Assembly (NCBI GenBank): GCA_036013505.1
Contig: CP107851.1
Location: 9,224,001-9,288,000, forward strand
DNA length: 64,000 nt
Source of the DNA: Streptomyces sp. NBC_00510
GTDB taxonomy: Bacteria > Actinomycetota > Actinomycetes > Streptomycetales > Streptomycetaceae
Direction: 5' to 3'
The notes beneath the pieces were generated by a model. The model saw nothing but the letters and a program-made list of their open reading frames with translations, was not told the DNA's origin and did no database searches. Positions 17,270-25,544 of this stretch are shown piece by piece (the first letter of the stretch is position 1; every line of letters starts with the position of its first letter). Both the position numbers and the translations under genes were made by a program.

Positions 17270-18379
17270 TCAGCCGGTCGCGGGGACGCCGCGCAGCAGC
17301 GCGTCGTAGGCGTCGTTCCACTTCTTGCTGTCGGTCTCGGCGGTCTTGGAGAGGCTGTACGTGGTGGTGCCCGGCGGGATCGGGTCCTTGAAGCCCTCGA
17401 CGGCCTTCGCGGCCGGGATGCGCAGGGACCCGGCGATGACCTTCTGGCCCTCGCTGAGCACCCAGTCGGTCCACAGCAGCGCCGCGGCGGGGTGGCGCGG
17501 GTGGGCCATCAGTCCCACGCCGTTGGGCCGCAGGATCACCGGTTCGACGACCGGCTTGTACGTCACGGGCGCGCCCTTGCGGGCGGCCTTGTCGATCGTG
17601 TGGGAGTAGACGGACAGGGCCACGGAGAACTGGCCCGCGCTGAGCAGTTCGCCCTGCACGGTGTGGCCCTTGGTGACCTTGACGTTGGCGGCGATGCGCC
17701 GGAAGAGGTCGTCGACGGCGGAGGGGCTCATGCCCTTCTCGTCGGTGAGGTAGGTGTGCATCGACGCGTACCAGTCCCAGTCGCCGATCTCGACGGAGAG
17801 CCTGCCCTTCCACCGGGGGTCGGCGAGGTCGGCGAAGTCCTTCGGCTCCTGGCCGGCCGGGACCTGGTCGGTGTTCCAGCCGACGACGAAGGCGTTGAAG
17901 CGCTCGGCGGTCCAGCCGCCGAACTCCTTTGCGGCGTCCCTCAGACCCTGCTCGGCCGGCCCGTCGTAGGGCGTGAGCAGGTGCTGGGAGTCCAGGGCGC
18001 GCAGCTCCAGGTCGTTGGTGTCCACGACGTCGTTCTGCGGCTTGCCCGCCTGGTTCTCCTGGAGCGCCCGCTGCAGGACGGTCTCGGAGTTGGCGCGGAA
18101 CGCCCGGACCTTGATGGCGGGGTAGGCCTTCTCGAAGCCGTCGACGAGGTCCTGGATGTCGGTGTTGGAGGTGTAGAGGTCCAGCACCCCGCCCTCGGAG
18201 CGGGCGTCGGCGAGCAGCTTCTCGGTGCGCCGGCTGCCGGTCAGCGCGGCGTAGTCGGCGTAGGGGTCGGCCCCTTCGGGTGCGGGGCCGCCCGCCCCCG
18301 TCGTGGTGGGCGCGGAGCCGCAGCCGGCGAGGACGAGGCCGGCGGCCAGGAGGCCGGCGGTGAGGGCACCATGACGCAT
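17270..18379 (-). CDS. Solute-binding lipoprotein 1 of the importer
   Basis: A 369-residue binding lipoprotein with lipobox VLAGC and the same fold as its downstream paralogue (GGVLDLYTSNTDIQDLVDGF, then FRANSETVLQRALQENQAGK). It is the first gene of the importer operon; its start is 250 bases downstream of operator C at 18629, leaving a long leader. The operon appears to run SBP1, SBP2, permease, ATPase, MFS, bicupin 2, TRIP13-like ATPase, about 8.5 kb. Confidence 0.9.
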   Translation of the reverse strand: MRHGALTAGLLAAGLVLAGCGSAPTTTGAGGPAPEGADPYADYAALTGSRRTEKLLADARSEGGVLDLYTSNTDIQDLVDGFEKAYPAIKVRAFRANSETVLQRALQENQAGKPQNDVVDTNDLELRALDSQHLLTPYDGPAEQGLRDAAKEFGGWTAERFNAFVVGWNTDQVPAGQEPKDFADLADPRWKGRLSVEIGDWDWYASMHTYLTDEKGMSPSAVDDLFRRIAANVKVTKGHTVQGELLSAGQFSVALSVYSHTIDKAARKGAPVTYKPVVEPVILRPNGVGLMAHPRHPAAALLWTDWVLSEGQKVIAGSLRIPAAKAVEGFKDPIPPGTTTYSLSKTAETDSKKWNDAYDALLRGVPATG

Positions 18380-18628
18380 CGCACACTCCTTGGACGAAAG
18401 CCGGACGGGGTCGTCAAGAGCAGTCGGATGAGCGCAAAGCCGTGGGGGGAGGGGACCGGGGGCGGGCCCGCGGTCAGCGGGACGGGTCCTTCACGACCGG
18501 TGGCGGCCGGTCGGGGACGACGCCCGGTGGCCGCCGGGCCCTTCGGTCCGCCGGCCCGGCCGGCCGCTGTCACACATCGGTGTCACCTTCCGGTAGCCGG
18601 GTCTGTCCCTGCATGAAACAGGAGGTTA

Positions 18629-18648
18629 GGTCTTATGGTCTAACCATC
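18629..18648. promoter_or_regulatory. Shared FadR-type operator, site C
   Basis: GGTCTTATGGTCTAACCATC upstream of the importer operon. ATGGT (18635-18639) and ACCAT (18643-18647) are perfect inverted arms around CTA. It lies in the 315-base gap between the EutA-like gene and the first binding-protein gene; that gap holds no other reading frame I trust. Confidence 0.8.
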
Positions 18649-18657
18649 GGACTTGGA

Positions 18658-18675
18658 TGTTACGTTATTGTTACC
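18658..18675. repeat. Short direct repeat, 11-bp period
   Basis: GTTAC occurs at 18659-18663 and 18670-18674, exactly 11 bases apart, ten bases beyond operator C. One-helical-turn direct repeats are the usual layout for response-regulator boxes such as those of PhoP, but the sequence match to a PHO box is only partial. Confidence 0.35.
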
Positions 18676-18694
18676 GGTCGGGGTTGACGCACCG

Positions 18695-20296
18695 TCAAGC
18701 GTCGGCAAAGCCCCCCTGGTAGGGGTCCTCGCCGAACACCAGGGACTTGATCGTCACCGGCACCGTGCCGGACGGGTGGCGCATCCGCCCGATGTCGATC
18801 CAGTCGAAGTCCCGCAGGTTCAGCCCGTCGACGACCAGCACGTCCACGGCCACGTCGAGTTCGTCGCGCAGCAGCCGGCCGAGCGTCATGGCGACGTCCC
18901 CGTCGAGCATCACGTACACCGGCAGTCCGCGGTCGATGCGTTCCGCCAGGCCGTCGCGGATGCCGCGGGCGAAGGGCAGCAGCCGGTCGTGGCCCGGCGG
19001 CCCGCTCCACGACATCGCGAGGGCGACGTCGGCGTCGTCGCGCCCCGCGTCCAGCGCGACCAGCCGGCGGCGGACCGCGGCGGCGACCGCCTCGGGGTCG
19101 ACGGTCTCCCCGAGCTCGTACACCGGCCTGACCACCTGCAGGTTGCGGCGTGGCAGCAGCGCACCGGGATCGGTGACGCACCCGGTGTTGCCGCTGAGCT
19201 GGACGCTGTACTCCGAGGCCCCGAGCGCCGTGGCGCGGATGCACTCGCCGGGCGGCAGCAGCGGGAAGGGCAGCGCGCCGTCCTCGACCCGGCGGCGCAG
19301 CGCACGGCCGAGCGGGCGGCCGAGGTCGCCGAACCCCCGCCGCTCCCGGTCGTACACGTACTCCGCGACGCCGCCGGAGAACATCACCCCGTCGAAGGGA
19401 CCGGCGTCCGGCAGGGGATCGGTCAGGTACAGCCGGCCGGCGTCCGGGGGAGGCGGATCGCCGGGAGCGGTCAGCAGGGAGACGAGGGCGTCGGCCATCG
19501 TCTCCGCCACCCGCTCGGACTCGGCGTCCTGCACGGTGTCGCCGAGTTCCCAGCCGTACCCCGCGCGGGCCGCGTGCCGGCGGCCCGCCGGATCGAGCCG
19601 TACGAGACGGCCCCGTTCGTCGGTCACCTGCAGCCGCCCGCCGACGTGCACGGCGGCGGTGGCCACCACCTGCCCGCGGTCGACCACGGCGAGCTTGGTC
19701 GTCCCGCCGCCGATGTCGACGTTGAGGATGCGCTGTCCGCGGTCGTAGGAGGCCTGCGCCGCGCCCGATCCGTACGCGGCGAGCATGGCCTCCATGTGGT
19801 GGCCCGCCGTCGCGGTCACCAGTTCGCCGCCGCGCTCGGCCAGCACGCCCGCGACGGCCTCCGCGTTGCGCCGGCGCAGCGCCTCGCCGGTGAGGATCAC
19901 CACCCCGGTGTCGACGTCCGCGGGGTCCACGGCCGCGTCGTGGTAGGCCTTGTCGATGATCGCGCCGAGCGCACCGGCGTCGATGTGCTCGGCGCTCGCG
20001 TACGGGGTCAGTTCGACGGGGGACCGGTACACGGTGTCCCTGCGGACCACCAGGTACCGGCTCGTCAGGTCCTCCCCGATCCGGCGCAGGTGCAGCCGGG
20101 AGAAGACCACCTGGGTGCCCGACGACCCGATGTCCATCCCGACGCTGTGCAGCGTGACGTTGTCCTGCCGCCAGATCGGGTTGTCCTCCAGGGCGCCGGC
20201 CACGTCGTCGTCGTGCACGTGGTCGTGGGCGGGGGTGTGCGCCGAGTGGACCGTGCGCACCCCGTCGTCGTCGCTGTGGTCACCGGAGTGCCGCAC
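18695..20296 (-). CDS. EutA-like reactivating-factor family protein (orphan)
   Basis: A 533-residue protein of the EutA family, the actin-like ATPases that reactivate adenosylcobalamin-dependent ethanolamine ammonia-lyase. The nucleotide fold is visible: GMDIGSSGTQVVFSRLHL (phosphate 1), NVDIGGGTTKLAVVD (phosphate 2), and FSGGVAEYVYDRE (adenosine). The first ~35 residues add a His/Asp-rich stretch (AHDHVHDDD) that may bind metal. No EutB, EutC, cobalamin enzyme or microcompartment gene is in the window. It follows bicupin 3 with a 28-base gap and shares operator D. Its client is therefore unknown; it may act on a bicupin or on a cobalamin enzyme elsewhere. GTG start with AAGGAG. Confidence 0.82.
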   Translation of the reverse strand: MRHSGDHSDDDGVRTVHSAHTPAHDHVHDDDVAGALEDNPIWRQDNVTLHSVGMDIGSSGTQVVFSRLHLRRIGEDLTSRYLVVRRDTVYRSPVELTPYASAEHIDAGALGAIIDKAYHDAAVDPADVDTGVVILTGEALRRRNAEAVAGVLAERGGELVTATAGHHMEAMLAAYGSGAAQASYDRGQRILNVDIGGGTTKLAVVDRGQVVATAAVHVGGRLQVTDERGRLVRLDPAGRRHAARAGYGWELGDTVQDAESERVAETMADALVSLLTAPGDPPPPDAGRLYLTDPLPDAGPFDGVMFSGGVAEYVYDRERRGFGDLGRPLGRALRRRVEDGALPFPLLPPGECIRATALGASEYSVQLSGNTGCVTDPGALLPRRNLQVVRPVYELGETVDPEAVAAAVRRRLVALDAGRDDADVALAMSWSGPPGHDRLLPFARGIRDGLAERIDRGLPVYVMLDGDVAMTLGRLLRDELDVAVDVLVVDGLNLRDFDWIDIGRMRHPSGTVPVTIKSLVFGEDPYQGGFADA

Positions 20297-20324
20297 GGTT
20301 CCCGCTCCTTGGCTGTGTCGGTCG

Positions 20325-21461
20325 TCAGGCGGAGACGGATTCCCCGGTCGGCGCGGGCGGCAGCGTGGCGATCTCCGCCTCGTACACGGCGTCCATCCGT
20401 GGCTCCATGCCGTGCTTGGACAGTGCCTCGCGGAAGGTCTCGCGCACGAAGGGCGACTCGTCGGCGTAGTCGATCTGGTCGCCGCCGATGCGCCGGCTGA
20501 TCCAGGCCTTGGGCACGCCCTGGGCGTTGCGCACCGAGACCACCTCGTGCTTGAAGGCCAGGTAGCGGGCGGGTTCCGGGCCGGTGTTGAAGTGCTGGTG
20601 GAACCACATGTTGGGCGGCACGATCAGCGAGCCGGGACCCCACTCGTAGCGCCGCGGCTCCTCGCCCTCGGGCCACATCAGGCTGTAGCCCTCGCCGGAC
20701 AGGATGATCACGTGGGCGCCTGGGCCGTGCCGGTGGCCCTTCTTGTAGGTGGCGGTCGGGAACTGCGATATGTGGCTGTTCATCGAGCCCTTGGCCATCG
20801 CGAAGCGGATGTGACCGCCGCCCGCACCGCGCTCCTTCGCCTCGACCAGCGGCAGGTTGACCGCGTCCGCGACGAAGTTGGTGTCCAGCAGCAGGCCCTT
20901 CTGCTCGCCCTTGGGGGAGAAGTAGTCCGGCTCGCCGGCGAAGCGGTCGGTGAAGTCCCTGGGGGTGTGGAAGACGAAGTCGGCGTCCCCGTAGAGGTTG
21001 ATCACCGGCGGCAGGTTCGTGGAGGAGACGAAGCGTGCGGTCTTCCGGCCGGAGCCGTTGAAGTGCTGGTGGTGGGCGTTGAGCGGGATCGCGAAGATCG
21101 ACCCGCCCTGCCACTCGAAGGTGACCTCGGCGCCGGCGTCGTTCCAGACCCGTGTCGAGCCCTGTCCGTCGAGGACGAGGATCATCTCCTCGAACAGCTG
21201 CCGCTGGGGCGCCAGCCTCCCGCCCGCCGGGATCTCGCACACGTAGCAGTCGTTCGAGGTCCGGGTGGCCTCGTGGTTGATGAACACGCCGCGCCCGCCG
21301 CGCCGTTCCCACGGCTTCAGCTCGACCGTGCGCAGGTCGGGCACGTAGTGGGCGGCGATGATGTCCAGCCCTTCGGCGGCGACCCAGCGGGTGTAGGGGG
21401 ATTCCTTCTCCGTGGCGAACTTGGCCGCCAGTTTCTCGTTGACGATCGCGTCCTTGGCCAT
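20325..21461 (-). CDS. Bicupin protein 3 (EutA-linked)
   Basis: A 378-residue bicupin. In the first barrel the HxH pair is replaced by Gln (LAPQRQLFEEMILVLDG), though the HHQHFN motif remains. The second barrel keeps HRH and FHQHFN, but the usual Glu position is occupied by His (GHRHGPGAHVIILSG). So the metal site is altered in domain 1 and unusual in domain 2. Similar cupins are sometimes labelled as ethanolamine ammonia-lyase activating proteins, consistent with its EutA-like neighbour. It is the first gene of a two-gene operon under operator D. Confidence 0.8.
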   Translation of the reverse strand: MAKDAIVNEKLAAKFATEKESPYTRWVAAEGLDIIAAHYVPDLRTVELKPWERRGGRGVFINHEATRTSNDCYVCEIPAGGRLAPQRQLFEEMILVLDGQGSTRVWNDAGAEVTFEWQGGSIFAIPLNAHHQHFNGSGRKTARFVSSTNLPPVINLYGDADFVFHTPRDFTDRFAGEPDYFSPKGEQKGLLLDTNFVADAVNLPLVEAKERGAGGGHIRFAMAKGSMNSHISQFPTATYKKGHRHGPGAHVIILSGEGYSLMWPEGEEPRRYEWGPGSLIVPPNMWFHQHFNTGPEPARYLAFKHEVVSVRNAQGVPKAWISRRIGGDQIDYADESPFVRETFREALSKHGMEPRMDAVYEAEIATLPPAPTGESVSA

Positions 21462-21518
21462 GCGTCGGCCCTTCGTGGTTCGGCTCTCACATCACTGAGT
21501 GGGCTGAGTGGGTGGCAG

Positions 21519-21538
21519 ATTGGTAGAACCATAAGTCC
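21519..21538. promoter_or_regulatory. Shared FadR-type operator, site D
   Basis: On the minus strand the site reads GGACTTATGGTTCTACCAAT, 58 bases upstream of bicupin 3. The core TGGTAGAACCA (21521-21531, plus strand) has perfect TGGT/ACCA arms. It falls in the short gap between the phosphoglycerate-mutase-like gene and bicupin 3. Confidence 0.8.
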
Positions 21539-21552
21539 ACCGTGAAAGCCCG

Positions 21553-22314
21553 TCAACGCTGTGTCGCACTGGGTTCGCGCCCCTGCCCGGCCACCTCCGC
21601 GGCGGCCGCGGCGGCGCCCGGACCGAGGTAACGACCCCCGCGCAGGACCGGTCGGAGGTCCTCGTCCAGGCCGTAGACCAGCGGGTTCCCGGTCGGGATG
21701 TTCAGTGCCGTCACCTCCTCGCGGCCGAGTCTGTCCAGGTGGGCGACCAGTGCCCGCAGGGAGTTGCTGTGGGCGACGACCAAGACCGTACGCCCGGCGC
21801 GGAGATCGGGCACGACCGCGTCGCGCCAGTGCGGCAGCAGGCGTTCCGTGACGTCCGCCAGCGACTCGGTGCGCGGCAGCAGGGCGGGTGGCAGGTGCGC
21901 GTAGCGGGGATCGTCGCAGGTGTCCCATGGGTCGCCCGGTGCGATCGGCGGCGGGGTGCCGTCGTACGAGCGGCGCCAGTGCCGGAACCGCTCCTCGCCG
22001 TAGCGGCGCAGCGTCTCGTGCTTGGCGCGGCCCTGGAGCGCGCCGTAGTGACGTTCGTTCAGCCGCCAGTGGTGCGTCGCCGGTACGCCGGGGCGGCCGG
22101 CCGCCGCCGTGGTGAGCGCGCCGGTGCGCACCGCGCGGGTCAGCACCGAGGTGTGCAGCGCGTCCGGGAGCAGTCCCGTCTCGCGGAGCAACCGGCCGCT
22201 ATGCCGGGCCTGTTCCTCGCCGCGCGCCGTCAGGCCGACGTCGACCCAGCCGGTGAACCGGTTCTCCGCGTTCCATTCGCTCTCGCCGTGGCGGAGCAGG
22301 ACCAGTGTTCGCAT
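21553..22314 (-). CDS. gpmA: 2,3-bisphosphoglycerate-dependent phosphoglycerate mutase
   Basis: A 253-residue histidine-phosphatase-superfamily protein with the dPGM pattern: [20 protein letters not shown] at the start (catalytic His), [11 protein letters not shown], and [18 protein letters not shown] (second catalytic His). It would interconvert 2- and 3-phosphoglycerate. It is most likely not the sole glycolytic enzyme: it lies between two regulon operators, with site E 53 bases upstream and site D just downstream, so it may be co-induced with the catabolic genes as an accessory copy. ATG at 22314 fits the family start. Confidence 0.88.
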   Translation of the reverse strand: MRTLVLLRHGESEWNAENRFTGWVDVGLTARGEEQARHSGRLLRETGLLPDALHTSVLTRAVRTGALTTAAAGRPGVPATHHWRLNERHYGALQGRAKHETLRRYGEERFRHWRRSYDGTPPPIAPGDPWDTCDDPRYAHLPPALLPRTESLADVTERLLPHWRDAVVPDLRAGRTVLVVAHSNSLRALVAHLDRLGREEVTALNIPTGNPLVYGLDEDLRPVLRGGRYLGPGAAAAAAEVAGQGREPSATQR

Positions 22315-22366
22315 GGCGCCGATTGTGGCCCGCGCGACGGTCCCTTGTTTCGTTCTCACGGCATCT

Positions 22367-22386
22367 GGTCTAATGGACAGACCATG
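22367..22386. promoter_or_regulatory. Shared FadR-type operator, site E
   Basis: GGTCTAATGGACAGACCATG in the divergent gap between the gpmA-like gene and the ferredoxin/Rieske operon. The core TGGACAGACCA deviates by one base from TGGTnnnACCA, but outer arms TGGTCT (22366-22371) and AGACCA (22379-22384) form an additional perfect inverted pair. Confidence 0.75.
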
Positions 22387-22456
22387 AACCGATGGCCATG
22401 GTCTTTCGGCCTGTCCATCGCTTCGGCAATGTCCCACCACGAGAGAAAGAGGGACC

Positions 22457-22780
22457 GTGCCCAAGGTGATCTTCGTCGGCAGTGACGGTCCCGAATACAC
22501 CGTCGACGCGGCGGTCGGTGACTCGGTCATGTCGGCCGCGGTCAGGAACGGTGTCCCCGGGATCGTCGCGGAATGCGGCGGCAACCAGTCCTGCGCGACC
22601 TGCCACGTGTGGGTCCGCGAGGAGTTCGCGGCCCTGGTCGGCCCGCCCGGCGGGATGGAGGACGACCTCCTCGACCTCGCCGTCGAGGAGCGGCGCGACA
22701 CCAGCCGTCTGGCCTGCCAGATCCGCGTCACCCAGGACCTCGGCGGACTGACCGTCGACATCCCCCCGCAGCAGCCCTGA
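22457..22780 (+). CDS. [2Fe-2S] ferredoxin of the Rieske oxygenase
   Basis: A 107-residue vertebrate/putidaredoxin-type ferredoxin with cluster cysteines C40, C46, C49 ([11 protein letters not shown]) and C87 (SRLACQIRV). It shuttles electrons from a reductase to the oxygenase encoded next, 91 bases downstream. The matching FAD reductase is not in this operon but at 50464, under the same operator. The GTG start at 22457 is preceded by AAAGAGGGA. First gene of a five-gene operon (ferredoxin, oxygenase, unknown, PanB-like, hydrolase). Confidence 0.93.
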   Translation: MPKVIFVGSDGPEYTVDAAVGDSVMSAAVRNGVPGIVAECGGNQSCATCHVWVREEFAALVGPPGGMEDDLLDLAVEERRDTSRLACQIRVTQDLGGLTVDIPPQQP

Positions 22781-22871
22781 CCGCCCGGCCGGCCCGGCCG
22801 GCGCTGCCGCACCGCACGCTCACCCACCGATCCGCCGCCGCCCGGCGGTCAGTTCCGAAAGGGAAACGGCC

Positions 22872-24158
22872 GTGCTCAGAAAAGACATCAACGAGCTCCT
22901 CACGCAGACCGGCCCCGGCACGCCCATGGGCGAGCTGTTCCGGCAGTACTGGATCCCCGCACTGCTCGCCGAGGAGCTCCCCGAGGACGACTGCCCGCCG
23001 GTGCGCGTGAAGCTGCTGTCGGAACGCATGGTCGCCTTCCGCGACAGCGAGGGACGCTACGGCCTGATCGACGAGTTCTGCGCGCACCGCGGCGCCTCCC
23101 TCTGGTTCGGCCGCAACGAGGGCTCCGGGCTGCGCTGCCCGTACCACGGCTGGAAGTACGACGTCACCGGCCAGTGCGTGGAGGTCCCCTCCGAGGCCGA
23201 CAACAGCAGCTTCTGCCAGAACGTCCAGCTCACCTCGTACCCGCTGGTCAGGATCGGCGACGTGCTGTGGACGTACATGGGCGACAAGGCCACCCAGCCG
23301 CCGCTGCCCGAGTTCGAGTGGTGCCACGTGCCGGCCGAGCAGACCTACACCTCCAAGCGCTGGCAGCAGTGCAACTGGCTGCAGGCCTTCGAGGGCGGCA
23401 TCGACTCCAGCCACGTGACGTTCCTGCACTCCGGCGGGCTGAAGACCGACCCGCTGTTCAAGGGCGCCAAGGGCAACGAGTACAACATGAAGGACACCAA
23501 GCCCTTCTTCGAGGTCGCCGACAGCGAAGGGGGACTCTTCGTCGGTGCCCGTCGCAACGCCGAGGAGGGCACCTACTACTGGCGCATCACGCCCTGGGTG
23601 ATGCCGGCCTTCACGATGGTGCCGCCCCGCGGCGACCACCCCGTGCACGGCCACTTCTGGGTGCCGATCGACGACGAGAACTGCTGGACCTACTCCTTCG
23701 ACTACCACCCCGTCCGCGCCCTCACCGACACCGAGCGGCAGGCGATGGCCGACGGCCACGGCGTCCACAGCAAGAACATCCCCGGCACCTACCGGCCCGT
23801 CGCCAACATGGACAACGACTACCTGATCGACCGTGAGGCCCAGCGCCGCGGCGACACCTACTCCGGCGTGGCCGGCATCGCCATGCAGGACGCCTCGCTC
23901 CAGGAGAGCATGGGCCCGGTCGTGGACCGCACCCGCGAGCGGCTCGTCCCCGCCGACAGCGGGATCATCAAGGCCCGCCAGAAGCTCCGCAAGGCCGCGC
24001 TCGCCCTGCGGGACCAGGGGGTGACACCGCCCGGCGTGGACCCCGAGCACCAGCGGGTCCGCTCGGCGGCGGTGGTCCTGCCGCAGGCGGAGTCCTTCCT
24101 CGACTCCTGCCGCGACGCGGTCAAGGTCACCCCCGGCGTCCCCCAGGCCTCGGTCTGA
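22872..24158 (+). CDS. Rieske non-haem iron oxygenase, phthalate 4,5-dioxygenase-like
   Basis: A 428-residue oxygenase large subunit. Rieske ligands are C70/H72 (CAHRG) and C89/H92 (CPYHGW). The mononuclear iron site is in EGGIDSSHVTFLH (D178, H181, H186). The layout and length match the phthalate 4,5-dioxygenase / aromatic O-demethylase branch, which works as an alpha-only enzyme. It would hydroxylate or O-demethylate an aromatic acid using electrons from the ferredoxin before it. No small beta subunit is present, as expected for this branch. The exact substrate is not determinable here; phthalate-type dicarboxylates and methoxybenzoates are both reasonable. Confidence 0.9.
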   Translation: MLRKDINELLTQTGPGTPMGELFRQYWIPALLAEELPEDDCPPVRVKLLSERMVAFRDSEGRYGLIDEFCAHRGASLWFGRNEGSGLRCPYHGWKYDVTGQCVEVPSEADNSSFCQNVQLTSYPLVRIGDVLWTYMGDKATQPPLPEFEWCHVPAEQTYTSKRWQQCNWLQAFEGGIDSSHVTFLHSGGLKTDPLFKGAKGNEYNMKDTKPFFEVADSEGGLFVGARRNAEEGTYYWRITPWVMPAFTMVPPRGDHPVHGHFWVPIDDENCWTYSFDYHPVRALTDTERQAMADGHGVHSKNIPGTYRPVANMDNDYLIDREAQRRGDTYSGVAGIAMQDASLQESMGPVVDRTRERLVPADSGIIKARQKLRKAALALRDQGVTPPGVDPEHQRVRSAAVVLPQAESFLDSCRDAVKVTPGVPQASV

Positions 24159-24159
24159 C

Positions 24160-24660
24160 ATGGCGGCGCCCACCGTGTACCCGAGCGAGAGCGCGCGGGC
24201 GGCCTCCGCCGGCGAGGCCCGGTTCAGGATCCGCGTGCCCATCGCGCCGGCCCGCGCCGCCCGCGTCATCGGGCTGGACGGCCGGGCGACCGCCGTCGCC
24301 CGCCGGCTGGCCGAACACCCCTGGGCCCACGCCCGGTTCTACACCGGCGGCGGCCCCCGCCCGGCCGGGACCGACGACCCCCTGCTGCACGCCCTCGACG
24401 GCACGCCCGCGTCGCTGCCCGCGGTCCTGGACGGCAGCGACGTCGTCGTCGTCCTCGCCACCGAGGACGGCGGCCGGGCCACGGCCGCGACCATCGGCCG
24501 CTTCTGCTGGCAGCACGGCATCACCACCGCGGGCGTCGTCCTCGGCGACGGCTTCGAGGCCGACGACGCCGTCGCGGCGCTGCGCCCCTACGCGCGGGTG
24601 CTGCTGCTCTCCGCCGACGAGGGCGACGTCTTCGAACTGCTCACCGCACTCAGGGTCTAG
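24160..24660 (+). CDS. Unknown protein of the Rieske operon
   Basis: A 166-residue protein I do not recognise. It begins one base after the oxygenase stop and ends 11 bases before the PanB-like gene, so it belongs to the operon. The sequence suggests an alpha/beta fold: AARVIGLDGRATAVARRLAE looks like a first strand-turn-helix, followed by hydrophobic strands VVVVLATED, TTAGVVLGDG and RVLLLSADEG. It lacks clear metal or cofactor motifs and has no signal peptide. A small Rossmann-like accessory or regulatory protein for the oxygenase or PanB-like enzyme is possible, but this is only a guess. Confidence 0.6.
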   Translation: MAAPTVYPSESARAASAGEARFRIRVPIAPARAARVIGLDGRATAVARRLAEHPWAHARFYTGGGPRPAGTDDPLLHALDGTPASLPAVLDGSDVVVVLATEDGGRATAATIGRFCWQHGITTAGVVLGDGFEADDAVAALRPYARVLLLSADEGDVFELLTALRV

Positions 24661-24671
24661 GAGGACGTGGC

Positions 24672-25517
24672 ATGCCCGGCAAGACCAGCCTGCGCGATCT
24701 GCGGCGCATGAAGGAGGAGGGCCGCAAGATCGTCTGCGTCGTCGCCTGGGACCACCAGATGGCGCGCATCGTGGACCGGGCCGGGGTCGACCTGGTCTCC
24801 GTCGGCGACACGGTCGGGGTCAACCTGTGGGGGCACGCCAACCCCCTGGAGATCACGATGGACGAGATGCTCGTCGTCGCCAAGGCCGTCCGGCGCGGCG
24901 TCAGCAGGGCCCTGCTCAGCGCCGACTTCCCCTTCGGCCCGCTCCAGGAGGGCACCGGCAGCGCCGTACGGGCGGCGATCCGCTTCGTGAAGGAGGCGGG
25001 CGTCGACATGGTCAAACTCGACGGCGCCCCGGACTTCCTGGAGGCGGTGGAGGCCGTCACCCGCGCCGGCATCCCGGTGTTCGCCCAGTTCGGCATCACG
25101 CCCCAGACCGCACTGCGCTACGGGGTCGCGTACCGGGCGGTCCCCTCGGCCGCCGACCAAGTGCCGGAGGAGATGACCGACGCCCTCGTCGCCGAGGCCA
25201 GACGGCTGGAGGACGCCGGCGCCGCGCTGCTCAACTTCACCAACTCCGGACCCGTCGTCGGCGCCGCCGTCGCCGCCGCCGTCTCGGTCCCGGTCGTCGG
25301 CGGATTCGGCGGCGGCCCCTGGCTCGACGGCCGGATGCGGATGGCCCACGCGGCCATCGGCTACTCCGCGGACGCCATCGACGACCCGCCCGAGACGTAC
25401 GCCAACGTCGCCGCCGTCACGCTCGACGCGATCACCGCGTACGCGGCGGACGTCCGCGCGGCCCGGCAGATCCCCGGCGGCGTGCCCGTGCCGCCCGCCG
25501 TCCCGCCCGCCGGCTGA
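24672..25517 (+). CDS. PanB-like (ketopantoate hydroxymethyltransferase family) enzyme
   Basis: A 281-residue TIM-barrel protein of the PEP-mutase/isocitrate-lyase/PanB superfamily. It keeps the PanB metal aspartates in VSVGDTVGV and LLSADFPFGP and the lysine of MVKLDG, but has Asp where PanB has the conserved catalytic Glu (MVKIEG in known enzymes). Its place inside a Rieske-oxygenase operon argues against a pantothenate role. A carbon-carbon lyase or hydroxymethyl/formaldehyde transferase acting on a pathway product is more likely, for instance handling a one-carbon unit from demethylation. That is inference. AGGAGG precedes the ATG. Confidence 0.78.
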   Translation: MPGKTSLRDLRRMKEEGRKIVCVVAWDHQMARIVDRAGVDLVSVGDTVGVNLWGHANPLEITMDEMLVVAKAVRRGVSRALLSADFPFGPLQEGTGSAVRAAIRFVKEAGVDMVKLDGAPDFLEAVEAVTRAGIPVFAQFGITPQTALRYGVAYRAVPSAADQVPEEMTDALVAEARRLEDAGAALLNFTNSGPVVGAAVAAAVSVPVVGGFGGGPWLDGRMRMAHAAIGYSADAIDDPPETYANVAAVTLDAITAYAADVRAARQIPGGVPVPPAVPPAG

Positions 25518-25544
25518 CCCGCACCACCGAGAGGACCGCCGCGC

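Noticed and set aside
13146-18386. Very long minus-strand open frame running through the ABC-importer operon
   Set aside because: It is the ATPase frame continuing upstream through genes that are clearly read in other frames (permease and both lipoproteins); Arg/Gly/Pro-rich shadow translation.
18695-20296. Ethanolamine utilisation operon
   Set aside because: Only the EutA-like gene is present; no EutB/EutC or shell genes.
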